From: Neobittarella massiliensis (ex Bilen et al. 2018)
Lineage (GTDB): Bacteria > Bacillota > Clostridia > Oscillospirales > Ruminococcaceae
NCBI RefSeq assembly: GCF_900289145.1
Contig: NZ_OKQO01000002.1
Span: forward strand, 248,001-312,000
Length of the DNA: 64,000 nt
Direction of reading: 5' to 3'
This document shows positions 38,086-46,552 of the stretch, piece by piece (within the stretch, counting starts at the first letter, position 1; the number at the start of each line of letters is the position of its first letter). The notes beneath the pieces were generated by a model that saw only the letters and a program-made list of their open reading frames with translations, was not told where the DNA came from and did no database searches. A program made the translations under genes and the position numbers.

Positions 38086-39759
38086 ATGCTGCGGGAACTC
38101 TACATCGAAAATATAGCAGTGATCGAGCGGGCCAGCTTACAGCTGATCGCCGGTCTCAACGTGTTGACCGGCGAGACCGGCGCCGGCAAGTCGATGCTGA
38201 TCGGAGCGGTCAACGCTATCCTGGGCAACCGCACCTCTAAGGATATCATTCGCCGCGGTGCCGACCGCGCGCTCATCAGTGCCGTATTCGAGGACATTTC
38301 GCCGGCGGCGATAGCCAAGGTGCAACAGTTGGGCTACCTGTGCGAGGACGGGCAGTTGCTCATTACCCGGGAAATACTCAAGGACGGCCGCAATATCTGC
38401 AAGATCGGCGGTCGACCGGCCAACGTGACCATTTTAAAAGAGCTGGGGGAGACGCTGATCACCGTACACGGCCAGCACGACAGCCAGCAGCTCTTAGATG
38501 AGAGCCGCCACGTAGAGGTGCTGGACAGGTACGGCCAGCTAGAGGATCTGCTGGGGCAGTACTACCTGCAGTTTGACAAGGTGCGGCAGCTGAAAAAACA
38601 GGTGCGGGAGCTAGAACAGGCACAGGCCGACCGGGACCGACAGATAGATATCCTCTCGTACCAGATCAGCGAGATCGAGACCGCCCAGCTGCAGCCGGAG
38701 GAGGACAGCACGCTGGAGGGGCAGCGGGACCGAGCGCGGTATGCCGGACTCATCGCACAGAACTTGCGCACGGCGCTGGGCAGCTTGCAGGGAGAGGATG
38801 CCCCGGGCGCCCTGGAGCTGCTGGACGGTGCTGTTTTGGCCCTGCAGAACATTCGCGACTACCTGCCGGAACTGGGGGCGGTGTGTGATAAGCTGCAGTC
38901 GCTGCGGTATGAGATTGAGGAGTACGCCGGGGATATTTCGGCCCAGCAGCTGGATGACGAGGAATATTTGGACATCGACTTTATCGAGTCGCGGCTGGAT
39001 ACCATTTACCGCCTGAAGAAAAAGTACGGCCAGAGCATTGAGGAAATACTGGCCTATGGCGACAGCTGTCGGCAAAAGCTGGCGCAGATAGAGGGTGGCA
39101 GCGAGCAGCTGGAGGCGCTGCGCGACAGGATGAAGACCGAGCTGCACAGCTGCAAGGAGCTGGCGCTGCAGCTGATGGCCAAGCGCAAAAAAGTGGGCCA
39201 GCGGTTGGCCCAGGCCGTATGCCGGGAGCTGGCCTTTTTGAATATGCCCGGCGTGCGCTTTGTGGTGCAGGTAGAACCCACCGACAAGCTGCACCCTAGA
39301 GGTATGGACGAGGTGCGTTTTTTGATCTCGGCCAACGTGGGGGAGGAGCCCAAGTCGATCTCGAAGATCGCCTCGGGAGGTGAGCTCTCGCGCATTATGT
39401 TGGCGATCAAGAGCATACTGGCCGATAAAGACGGTATCGACACGCTGATCTTCGACGAGATCGATACCGGGGTGAGCGGCAGTGCCGCCCAGCGCATTGG
39501 CCAAAAGCTGGGCGAAGTGGCCGCCAGCCACCAGATCATCTGTGTCACTCACTCTGCCCAGGTGGCGGCATACGGCGCCAGTCACCTGCTCATTCAAAAG
39601 ACGACCGACGGCAGCCAGACCTTTACCGATGTGCGGGCACTGGGCAGCGACGAGCGCATCACCGAGCTGGCGCGCATCGTATCGGGCGATCACATCACCC
39701 CACTGGCGCTGGAAAACGCCCGTGAGATACTGGCTTTTGCCCACGGCGGCGCCCGCTAA
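38086..39759 (+). CDS. recN: DNA repair protein RecN
   Basis: SMC-like ATPase for double-strand break repair, 557 residues. Walker A GETGAGKSMLIGA is at residues 29-41. A long coiled coil follows (about residues 155-365). The ABC signature region SGGELSRIMLAIK and Walker B LIFDEIDTGVSG are in the C-terminal third, followed by the H-loop CVTHSAQVAA. It starts with LYIENIAVIERASLQL, as expected. It ends the long cluster beginning at asp23. Confidence 0.96.
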   Translation: MLRELYIENIAVIERASLQLIAGLNVLTGETGAGKSMLIGAVNAILGNRTSKDIIRRGADRALISAVFEDISPAAIAKVQQLGYLCEDGQLLITREILKDGRNICKIGGRPANVTILKELGETLITVHGQHDSQQLLDESRHVEVLDRYGQLEDLLGQYYLQFDKVRQLKKQVRELEQAQADRDRQIDILSYQISEIETAQLQPEEDSTLEGQRDRARYAGLIAQNLRTALGSLQGEDAPGALELLDGAVLALQNIRDYLPELGAVCDKLQSLRYEIEEYAGDISAQQLDDEEYLDIDFIESRLDTIYRLKKKYGQSIEEILAYGDSCRQKLAQIEGGSEQLEALRDRMKTELHSCKELALQLMAKRKKVGQRLAQAVCRELAFLNMPGVRFVVQVEPTDKLHPRGMDEVRFLISANVGEEPKSISKIASGGELSRIMLAIKSILADKDGIDTLIFDEIDTGVSGSAAQRIGQKLGEVAASHQIICVTHSAQVAAYGASHLLIQKTTDGSQTFTDVRALGSDERITELARIVSGDHITPLALENAREILAFAHGGAR

Positions 39760-39793
39760 AAGAGATAAATGTTTATAAAATTGGGGGCGGGCC

Positions 39794-39822
39794 TTGACTT
39801 TCTGGTCTCGGCTGGGTATAGT
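39794..39822 (+). promoter_or_regulatory. SigA-type promoter for the tyrS T-box leader
   Basis: TTGACT (39794-39799) and TATAGT (39817-39822) are separated by 17 bp. The predicted start near 39829 coincides with the beginning of the T-box leader. Confidence 0.82.
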
Positions 39823-39828
39823 AAAGAC

Positions 39829-40137
39829 ATATCGTGCAAAAGGCGTAGACGGGGAAGAGTACCTCCGATGTAGCTTCAGAGAGCCTCTGGTCGGTGAGAA
39901 GGGGCAGCGTTTATCGGCGGGAATACACCTCACGAGCAGCCTCCCTCAACAGGGCTTGTGTTTTAGCGGGCCATTAGTAGGGGAGGACGGGCAGCACCCG
40001 TTACAGTGCAGGGCTTTGTTAGAAGCCTGTGAGGCTGTGTGCCGCAAGGCGACAGTGACCGATGAGGTGGTACCGCGCAAAGAGCTGACTTTGTGCCCTC
40101 TGTAGACCATATGGTCTGCGGGGGGCATTTTCTTTTC
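39829..40137 (+). promoter_or_regulatory. Tyrosine T-box riboswitch with terminator
   Basis: The leader of about 310 nt senses uncharged tRNA(Tyr). It shows the stem I elements (GAAGAGTA at 39856-39863, AGAGAG around 39879, GGTGAGAAGGG). The proposed specifier codon is TAC (39924-39926, inside GAATACACC). The conserved T-box GAGGTGGTACCGCG lies at 40064-40077. An intrinsic terminator at 40093-40137 has a long stem closed by GACC-ATAT-GGTC and then T-rich sequence. Together with tyrS downstream the identity is clear. It fills the gap between recN and tyrS. Confidence 0.93.
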
Positions 40138-40192
40138 ACCTGTTTGCCCCTTACCTTGCACGCAATTACAATTTATCAAAGGAGAATGTACT

Positions 40193-41416
40193 GTGGGAAT
40201 TTTTAACGAACTGCAGGCCCGTGGCCTGATCGCCCAGTCGACCAATATGGAAAAGGTCGAAGAACTGCTCAATGGCGGCGGTGTCACCTTCTATACCGGG
40301 TTTGACGCCACGGCCGACAGCCTGCATGTCGGGCATTTCTTGCAGCTTACCATTATGAAGCGCCTGCAGGAGGCCGGGCACCGGCCCATTGCGCTGCTGG
40401 GCGGCGGCACGACCCTGGTGGGCGACCCCACCGGCAAGACCGATATGCGCAAAATGCTGACCAAAGAGGATATTGGCCACAATGTAGAGTGCTTTAAGCG
40501 CCAGATGTCGAAGTTCGTCGACTTCTCGGACGGCAAGGCGCTGATGCTCAACAATGCCGACTGGCTGTGCGAGCTCAACTACCTGGATTTTCTGCGGGAT
40601 GTAGGGGTGTACTTCTCGGTCAACAAGATGCTGACAGCCGAGTGCTTTAAGTCCCGTATGGAGAAAGGCCTGTCGTTCATCGAGTTCAACTACATGATCA
40701 TGCAGAGCTACGACTTTTTGCACATGTACGATGCAGTGGGCTGCACCATGGAGCTGGGCGGCGACGACCAGTGGTCGAATATCCTGGGCGGCGTAGATCT
40801 GATCCGCCGGGTAAAAGGAGAGGAGGCCTATGGCCTGACCTTTACCCTGCTCACCACCAAAGAGGGCAAAAAGATGGGCAAGACCGAGAGCGGCGCAGTG
40901 TGGCTGGACCCGGAAAAGACCTCTCCTTACGAATTTTTCCAGTACTGGCGCAACATCGATGACGGCGACGTTATCAATTGCATGAAGATGCTGACCTTTA
41001 TGCCGCTGGAGGAGATCGCCGAGTACGAGCACCTGAAAGACCAGGAGATCAACCGCGCCAAGGAGAAACTGGCCTTTGAGCTGACCAAACTGGTGCACAG
41101 TGAGGAGGAGGCCCAGAAGGCGCTGGAGGCCTCGCAGGCGCTGTTTTCGGCGGGCAGTGTATCGCAGAACATGCCCACCACCCAGTTGCCGGCCGACCTG
41201 ATGAGCGACGAGGGGATCGGCATCGTCGACCTGATGCTGGCGGCAGGGCTCTCTCCTTCGCGCGGGGAGGCCCGACGGCTGGTCGATCAGGGCGGAGTTT
41301 CGGTAAACGATGAGAAGGTGACCTCGGTCAAGCACATGGTGGCCAGAGAGGATTTTGCCGACGGATTCATCGTCATCAAAAAGGGTAAAAAAACCTTCCA
41401 TAAGATCACGCTGTAA
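40193..41416 (+). CDS. tyrS: Tyrosyl-tRNA synthetase
   Basis: Class I aminoacyl-tRNA synthetase of 407 residues. The HIGH-type motif is HVGH (about residue 45). GGDDQWSNI is the tRNA-synthetase core segment, and the KMSKS-type loop is KKMGKTESG (about residue 226). A C-terminal S4 domain (SRGEARRLVDQGGVSVNDEKV) binds the tRNA. GTG start at 40193 with AAAGGAG at 40178-40184. It is controlled by the T-box upstream. Confidence 0.97.
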   Translation: MGIFNELQARGLIAQSTNMEKVEELLNGGGVTFYTGFDATADSLHVGHFLQLTIMKRLQEAGHRPIALLGGGTTLVGDPTGKTDMRKMLTKEDIGHNVECFKRQMSKFVDFSDGKALMLNNADWLCELNYLDFLRDVGVYFSVNKMLTAECFKSRMEKGLSFIEFNYMIMQSYDFLHMYDAVGCTMELGGDDQWSNILGGVDLIRRVKGEEAYGLTFTLLTTKEGKKMGKTESGAVWLDPEKTSPYEFFQYWRNIDDGDVINCMKMLTFMPLEEIAEYEHLKDQEINRAKEKLAFELTKLVHSEEEAQKALEASQALFSAGSVSQNMPTTQLPADLMSDEGIGIVDLMLAAGLSPSRGEARRLVDQGGVSVNDEKVTSVKHMVAREDFADGFIVIKKGKKTFHKITL

Positions 41417-41431
41417 AATAGTATCTTTCAT

Positions 41432-41473
41432 AGAGTCTGGCCTGGGCAGTAATGCCTTGGCCAGACTTTTTTG
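41432..41473 (+). terminator. Intrinsic terminator after tyrS
   Basis: The 9-bp inverted repeat AGTCTGGCC (41434-41442) / GGCCAGACT (41459-41467) is followed by a run of T. Confidence 0.9.
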
Positions 41474-41535
41474 CACCTTTGAACCACCGTTTTGCGCTGT
41501 GTTTCGGAGGTTGACCGCGCTTTGGGCAAAATGCG

Positions 41536-41564
41536 TTTACACTGACGGTGTTTTTTGATACACT
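41536..41564 (+). promoter_or_regulatory. Promoter for the alpha/beta hydrolase gene
   Basis: TTTACA (41536-41541) and TACACT (41559-41564) are separated by 17 bp, about 60 bases upstream of the ATG. Confidence 0.65.
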
Positions 41565-41625
41565 AGAAGTATAGATATCTGTATCGACACCTGTGTTTTG
41601 AAAAACGCCAAAGGAGTAATCGATC

Positions 41626-42459
41626 ATGACAGCCACCGTTTGGGATACGCCAGTATATTACGAGGAGCTGGGCAAAGGCACCCCGGTCGTTGCCCTGCAC
41701 GGCTGGACCGGCAGCCACCTGCACATGCGAGAGAGCATTGAGCCGGTGTTCAATCTGCTCTCTCACCACCGCCGCATCTACCCCGACTTGCCCGGTATGG
41801 GCGACACGCCCCGCTGCGAGCGCATTAAAAATACCGACGACATGCTCGATTTTGTCATCGCTTTCATCGACCAGGTGATCGGCAGCGACACGCCGTTTTT
41901 TGTGATCGGCCACTCGTATGGCGGCTATCTGGTGCGCGGGCTCATCAGCAAGCTGCGCGACAGAGTGCTGGGCGGCGTGCTCATCTGCCCGGTGAGCAAC
42001 CCGGTACACGAAAACCGTTTGCTGCCCAAGTTTACTACCGGTTTTACCAACTATCAGTTTTTAGAGTCTATTCCCCAGCAGCACCGCGAGGGATTTACCA
42101 AGACGATGGTCATTCAAAACCAGTACACCTTTAACCGCTACCTGGATGAGATCGTCCCTGCTGAGGAGGCCTATGACGCCGATTACCTGGCCGATATTCT
42201 GCACCGCGGCTATGGCTATGCCGTGACCCCGGAAGAACGTTTTGGTTTTTGTGATACCCCCACGCTGTTTTTGCTCGGTAAACAGGACAATGTGGTCGGA
42301 TTTGCCGAGACGCTGAGCCTGCTCTCTTATTACCGCAAACACTCGGTGCTGCTGCTGGAAAATGCCGGCCACAACCTGGATATCGAACACCCCAATATTT
42401 TTTGCGAGATGGTGAAGTCGTGGCTGTGGGAGCTGGAAGTGCCCCAACAAAACGGCTAA
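41626..42459 (+). CDS. Alpha/beta hydrolase
   Basis: Single-domain alpha/beta hydrolase of 277 residues. The oxyanion-hole region is VVALHGWTGSHLH, the nucleophile elbow is GHSYGGYLV (Ser about residue 92), an acid is plausible in LGKQDNVVG, and the catalytic histidine is in NAGHNLDIEHP (about residue 249). All three catalytic positions are present, so it should be active, but the substrate cannot be told. SD AAAGGAG. Monocistronic between a promoter and a strong terminator. Confidence 0.85.
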   Translation: MTATVWDTPVYYEELGKGTPVVALHGWTGSHLHMRESIEPVFNLLSHHRRIYPDLPGMGDTPRCERIKNTDDMLDFVIAFIDQVIGSDTPFFVIGHSYGGYLVRGLISKLRDRVLGGVLICPVSNPVHENRLLPKFTTGFTNYQFLESIPQQHREGFTKTMVIQNQYTFNRYLDEIVPAEEAYDADYLADILHRGYGYAVTPEERFGFCDTPTLFLLGKQDNVVGFAETLSLLSYYRKHSVLLLENAGHNLDIEHPNIFCEMVKSWLWELEVPQQNG

Positions 42460-42498
42460 AACGATACCGGCGAGATCAAATACCACTCATCTGGTATT

Positions 42499-42541
42499 AA
42501 AAAGGGACCGCCCCTCTATATAGAGGGGCGGTCCCTTTTTT
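42499..42541. terminator. Bidirectional intrinsic terminator (near-perfect palindrome)
   Basis: About 20-bp arms centred at 42520/42521 contain GGGACCGCCCCTC and its complement, with A-runs on the left and T-runs on the right. It serves the converging hydrolase gene (plus) and the ABC permease gene (minus). Confidence 0.95.
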
Positions 42542-42564
42542 GCTGCAATATGATAAGAGCGCGG

Positions 42565-43308
42565 TCACTCCCACCTAAATAGACGGATAGCCAGCACAGC
42601 GCAGGCGACGATGAACACCAACATGACCAGAATAGATATCCACACCTCTTTTACCGGCAGACCCAGCGGGGCCGCCTTGAGCAGCTTGATGCCCTGTGTG
42701 AGCGGCAGAAGATCGGCGATCTTTTGAGCAGCGGCAGGCAGCACCTCGTAGGGGAGCGTTGCCCCGGAAAAGGGCAGCATAGGAAAGTAGAGGATACTGG
42801 TGAAGATCCCGGCGCTTTTGCTGTTAGCGGCCACGCCGCCCACCAGCACGCCGATACAGAACATTGTAGCCATGACCAGCAGATAGCTGAGTAAAAACAG
42901 CGGAATAGAGCCATGCAGTTGGAGACCCAGGACAAGCACCGCCACTGCCCAGAGCGTAAACAGCGAGCCCAGCGCATACAGGGCATAGATGACGACCTGG
43001 ACCAGCAGGATCAGTGCCGGACTGACCGGTGTGACCCGAAAGCGGCGCAGGATGCCACGGCTGCGGTAATCGGATACTACCAGCGGCAACCCCATTACTC
43101 CGCCGGCACAAATAGAGATGGTGGCGAGTGCCGGAAAAGACTGCTCGACAAAGGTATAAGGCGCACCGGCAAAGGCAGGGCAAGTCCCGTAGAGCATGAC
43201 GATGACGGCCAGCACCACCAGCGGCAGACAGATAGAAAAGATGAACATATCCATTTCTCGCAGAGAGAGTTTGAGCTCTACTTTGAGCATCGTGCGAAAA
43301 GCTCTCAT
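42565..43308 (-). CDS. ABC-2 type transporter permease
   Basis: Membrane subunit of an ABC-2 exporter (drug or antimicrobial type), 247 residues with six predicted membrane helices. Start (MRAFRTMLKVELKLSLREMDM) follows GGAGGAAGATCG, which sets ATG at 43308. It overlaps the end of the ATPase gene by four bases, as is usual for such pairs. The partner ATPase gene is broken, so the permease may have no working ATPase unless one acts in trans. Confidence 0.85.
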   Translation of the reverse strand: MRAFRTMLKVELKLSLREMDMFIFSICLPLVVLAVIVMLYGTCPAFAGAPYTFVEQSFPALATISICAGGVMGLPLVVSDYRSRGILRRFRVTPVSPALILLVQVVIYALYALGSLFTLWAVAVLVLGLQLHGSIPLFLLSYLLVMATMFCIGVLVGGVAANSKSAGIFTSILYFPMLPFSGATLPYEVLPAAAQKIADLLPLTQGIKLLKAAPLGLPVKEVWISILVMLVFIVACAVLAIRLFRWE

Positions 43309-44008
43309 CGATCTTCCTCCGTATACCACAGGTAGGCGTCCTCGAACGCGGTGTATGGACTGTCGGCTACCGCCTGGCCGACGGTGCCGGAAAATACTGT
43401 TTTGCCATGCTTTAAAATACAGATGTGGTCGCACAACGCCTCCACTTCATCCATGAAGTGCGAGGTGAGCAGGATGGTCACCCCCGACGCTTTTAGCGAG
43501 GAGAGGATGGCCCAGACCTCTCGCCGGGCCCGCGGATCGAGACCGGTGGTGAGTTCATCTAAAAACACCACCTGTGGGTTTGGCAGCAACGCGAGCGTAA
43601 TAAACAGCTTTTGCCGTTGTCCGCCTGACAGCTCCTTTACCGGGCGGCCAGCTTTATCAGCCAGGCCAAACTGAGCCAGCAATTGCCGGTAATCATGGGG
43701 GCGGTGGTACAGCGCAGCACTTACCTGGCAGAGCTCTTCGGCGGTTATCTTTTCCTGAAAAGAAGTCTCTTGCAGCTGAACACCGACTTGCTTAAACAGC
43801 TGTTTGCGCGCGATCTGGGGGTCTTGGCCCAATATCTGTACGGCGCCGCTACTGGGCCGTTGCAGCCCCAGCATACAGGCTATCGCGGTGCTCTTACCGG
43901 CCCCATTGGCACCCCGGTACCGCGTTCTACCGACAGATCTAACCCTTTCAGGGCGAGCAGCGGCCCGTAGGACTTGGTAAGCTGGCTTGTTTGAATAACT
44001 GGTGACAT
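43305..44008 (-). pseudogene. ABC-2 transporter ATPase, frameshifted at Walker A
   Basis: ATPase gene for the adjacent permease. The start at 44008 has a strong AAGGAGGT SD, and the N-terminal frame reads MSPVIQTSQLTKSYGPLLALKG but stops at 43880. The Walker A motif GANGAGKST and all later motifs (LSGGQRQKLFI signature, FLDELTTGLDP Walker B, HFMDEVE H-loop) lie in another frame. At the junction about five residues of the usual VFGLL beta-strand are missing. This suggests a deletion of about 13 bp rather than a single-base error. It is probably non-functional. Confidence 0.85.
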
Positions 44009-44031
44009 GGTCTCTACCTCCTTTTTTCGAT

Positions 44032-44067
44032 AAAAAAAGAATACCACCAGCTAAAAGACTGGTGGTA
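44032..44067 (-). terminator. Terminator-like hairpin ahead of the ABC operon
   Basis: TACCACCAG (44042-44050) and CTGGTGGTA (44059-44067) are perfect 9-base arms with an 8-base loop. On the minus strand they are followed by seven T (44038-44032), directly before the ATPase SD. It could end the MerR transcript or attenuate the ABC genes. The stretch 44068-44282 between it and the MerR gene shows no gene. Confidence 0.65.
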
Positions 44068-44282
44068 AAGTGGAGCGTTATATATTTGGGACAGGTAGAA
44101 CGGGAAAATCACCATTACTTTGGCTGCAGATCATAAAACCGACATCTGGTGTTGACCACATTTTTGCCTGGCAGGTATGGGGGCTTAAAAATTGCTGTAG
44201 ACCTTAAACGCGTGCGGGACACAGCCTGATTAAAGGCGACGCGATACCAGATCGTAAGACAGTGCTTTACCGCCCCTGGCGG

Positions 44283-45026
44283 CTACGAAAATCTACGGCG
44301 CATCTCATACAGCAGCTGCAGCGATGTCTGGGCATTGATCTCAGCTTGGCTTAGCGAGTCGAGCAGATGGTCACAGGCCGAGACGATATCACCTTGAGCC
44401 GGCAGATCGAGGGCTGCCGGCACATCGGTCTGCGGATCGACGGAGAGCTGCTGCAGCAGCTGTAGGATGGCCTCGAGCGAGTAGTTGGCCCCGCGCAGAG
44501 CGCGGATAACTCTTAGCGTGCGCAGATCTTCACTGGTGTACACACGATAGCCATTTTGGCGGCGCTTTACGGTGAGCAACCCGTTCATCTCCCAGTTGCG
44601 CAAGGCATCCATCGAGATATGCAGCTGCTGCGAGACCTGACGGCGGCCGAGCAGCACCGGGTAGGAGGATGGTGAGTCGCCGTGCAAAAGTGCGGTGACG
44701 ATAGAGGCCGCTTCTTGTGCGCGCACAAATTCCTGTCGCACCATCTGCAGGTAGCACCGACACTGCTCGATGGCGGCATCATACTTGCCGGTGGCGGCGG
44801 TTTTGACCATCTGTACCATCTGTTGGCGCAGCCCATTTTGCAGCACCTCTACCTGAAAGGCGGTGCGGGCCAAGCGAAACTGGGCTATGTGGCGGTCGGT
44901 AAATACCCGATAGCGATTTTTTTGCCGCGGCGCCGGCGGTATCAACCCCAGTTTTTCGTAGAGCCGTACGGTGTTGGGGTGTACGCCGATGATCTTGGCC
45001 ACCTGGGCCGTAGTATATGTTTTCAT
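44283..45026 (-). CDS. MerR-family regulator with two DNA-binding domains
   Basis: Regulator of 247 residues with two MerR-type HTH domains. The first is MKTYTTAQVAKIIGVHPNTVRLYEKLGL (residues 1-28 and wing to about 70); the second is about residues 125-195 (GRRQVSQQLHISMDALRNWEMNGLL). No cysteine cluster typical of metal sensors is visible. Placed upstream of the ABC-2 genes on the same strand, it is likely to control them in response to a drug or peptide. SD GAGAGGTG lies eight bases upstream. Confidence 0.85.
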   Translation of the reverse strand: MKTYTTAQVAKIIGVHPNTVRLYEKLGLIPPAPRQKNRYRVFTDRHIAQFRLARTAFQVEVLQNGLRQQMVQMVKTAATGKYDAAIEQCRCYLQMVRQEFVRAQEAASIVTALLHGDSPSSYPVLLGRRQVSQQLHISMDALRNWEMNGLLTVKRRQNGYRVYTSEDLRTLRVIRALRGANYSLEAILQLLQQLSVDPQTDVPAALDLPAQGDIVSACDHLLDSLSQAEINAQTSLQLLYEMRRRFS

Positions 45027-45162
45027 AGGAGATACACCTCTCTGCTCTTATACTATCCACTACCACGATCATAGCACAGGCACAGAGTTTGGTGTTATAG
45101 TGGAGTGTTTGGCCGTAGATCGTCATCTTTTTCCAGGCGGAGCTATGGCCGATAAAGTGACA

Positions 45163-45196
45163 TAAAAAAGGCGTCGCCCACAGGGGGAGACACCTT
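45163..45196 (-). terminator. Terminator of the asd-dapA-dapB-ACT operon
   Basis: On the minus strand GGTGTC pairs with GACGCC (45189-45194 with 45170-45175), followed by six T. It lies 50 bases downstream of the ACT gene stop. Confidence 0.75.
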
Positions 45197-45247
45197 CAAT
45201 TTATATTGGGGGCAAACTTGGTGAAATGGAAGCGGAAAGGGGAGCCG

Positions 45248-45700
45248 CTAGCCCTCTAATGCGGATTTTACCGTGTCGGCGTGTACCGATTGCACCAGCA
45301 GCGAGATATCGGTCTCGGAGGTGGTGATCATCTGGATATCGACCCCGCTCTGGCGCACAGCGGTGATGACGGCAGCTGCCACGCCGGGCTGGCTCTTCAT
45401 CTCTTCGCCGGCGGCGATGACCTTGGCATACCCGTCGGAAATGCCGAACTTGACCTGGGGAAACCGGCCCCGCAGCGAGCCCAACAGCTGCATGAGCTGG
45501 GGATAGTACTGATTTGAGGTGGTCAGCGCCAGACTGTAGCTGGCGCTCTGGTCGGGGATGAGAGAGATCATATCTACATTGACCGCGCTCTCTGCCATCT
45601 GGCCAAAGACCACCTGTACAAAATCTGAACCGCTCTGCACATCGCTGAAAGTCAAGACCATCTGGTCCTCGATCACCGATACACTGGAAACGCCGAGCAT
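45248..45700 (-). CDS. ACT-domain protein resembling the aspartokinase regulatory domain
   Basis: 150 residues with two ACT repeats similar to the C-terminal regulatory half of aspartokinase. Typical elements are VSVIEDQMVLTFSD in the first and AAVITAVRQSGVDIQMITTSETDISLLV in the second. No kinase domain is present and the protein is complete (SD AAGGAGGG, stop followed by a terminator). As last gene of a riboswitch-controlled lysine operon it probably senses lysine or threonine, perhaps as a partner of an aspartokinase encoded elsewhere. Confidence 0.82.
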   Translation of the reverse strand: MLGVSSVSVIEDQMVLTFSDVQSGSDFVQVVFGQMAESAVNVDMISLIPDQSASYSLALTTSNQYYPQLMQLLGSLRGRFPQVKFGISDGYAKVIAAGEEMKSQPGVAAAVITAVRQSGVDIQMITTSETDISLLVQSVHADTVKSALEG

Positions 45701-45727
45701 AACAAGTCCCTCCTTATCTGGTTACCG

Positions 45728-46477
45728 TCAAATCATGTCTGCCATATCGTAAAGGCCTGGGCCTTTACCCTGCATAAAGCGTGCCGCCTGCACAGCTCCC
45801 ACGGCAAAGACCTCTTTAGAGGCGGCGCTGTGGGAGAGTGTGATCACCTCGTCGCGGCCGGCAAATAGGATCTCGTGCTCGCCCACGATGGTGCCACCGC
45901 GGACCGCATGCAGACCGAGCTCCCGCTTATCGCGCTTTTTCCGCACGCTGTGGCGGTCGTACACATACTCGTACTGGCCGCCGGCGGCGGTGTTGATCGC
46001 GTCGGCGAGCATGAGGGCCGTGCCGCTGGGGGCATCGACTTTTTGGTTGTGATGCTTTTCGATGATCTCGATATCGTACTGGCCACCCAGCACCTCCACC
46101 GCCTTTTGGGCCAGTGCCCGCAGCAGATTGATACCCAATGACATGTTGGCGCTGTAAAACAGCGGCACAGTCTCGGCGGCGGTATGGATCGCCGCGATCT
46201 GCTCGGCCGAGAGACCGGTGGTACAGATGACGGCCGGTACTTTGTTTTGTACACAGTAGCGCAGCAGCTCATCAAATACGGACGGATGCGAAAAATCGAT
46301 GATCACATCACAGGTATCTTTAAAATCGGTGATCGTGGGGTAGACCGGAAAATCGGCACTGCCATCACTGAACTTATCGATACCGGCGATGATCTGACAG
46401 TCGTCCCGCTGGGCCACGCATTGGCTGACCACCCGGCCCATTTTACCCATAGCGCCAAAGAGCAGTATATTGGTCAT
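45728..46477 (-). CDS. dapB: 4-hydroxy-tetrahydrodipicolinate reductase
   Basis: Second enzyme after the aspartate-semialdehyde branch of lysine/DAP synthesis, NAD(P)H-dependent, 249 residues. N-terminal LLFGAMGKMGRVV binds the cofactor. The catalytic segment is EIIEKHHNQKVDAPSGTA, with GAVQAARFMQGKGPGLYDM at the C-terminus. The SD is weak. It lies between dapA and the ACT gene. Its product feeds peptidoglycan, lysine and dipicolinate for spores. Confidence 0.95.
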   Translation of the reverse strand: MTNILLFGAMGKMGRVVSQCVAQRDDCQIIAGIDKFSDGSADFPVYPTITDFKDTCDVIIDFSHPSVFDELLRYCVQNKVPAVICTTGLSAEQIAAIHTAAETVPLFYSANMSLGINLLRALAQKAVEVLGGQYDIEIIEKHHNQKVDAPSGTALMLADAINTAAGGQYEYVYDRHSVRKKRDKRELGLHAVRGGTIVGEHEILFAGRDEVITLSHSAASKEVFAVGAVQAARFMQGKGPGLYDMADMI

Positions 46478-46552
46478 AGAGATTATTTCACCAACCTTTT
46501 TATCTGTGGCTCCTCCTCGGCGCGGTATATGTAGGGGAGGGGCCGTATATTT

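Noticed and set aside
38611-39933. Minus-strand frame of 440 codons opposite recN
   Set aside because: recN is certain in the forward frame; no SD or domain in reverse.
40166-41476. Minus-strand frame of 436 codons opposite tyrS
   Set aside because: It is a shadow of tyrS and overlaps the T-box region and terminator.
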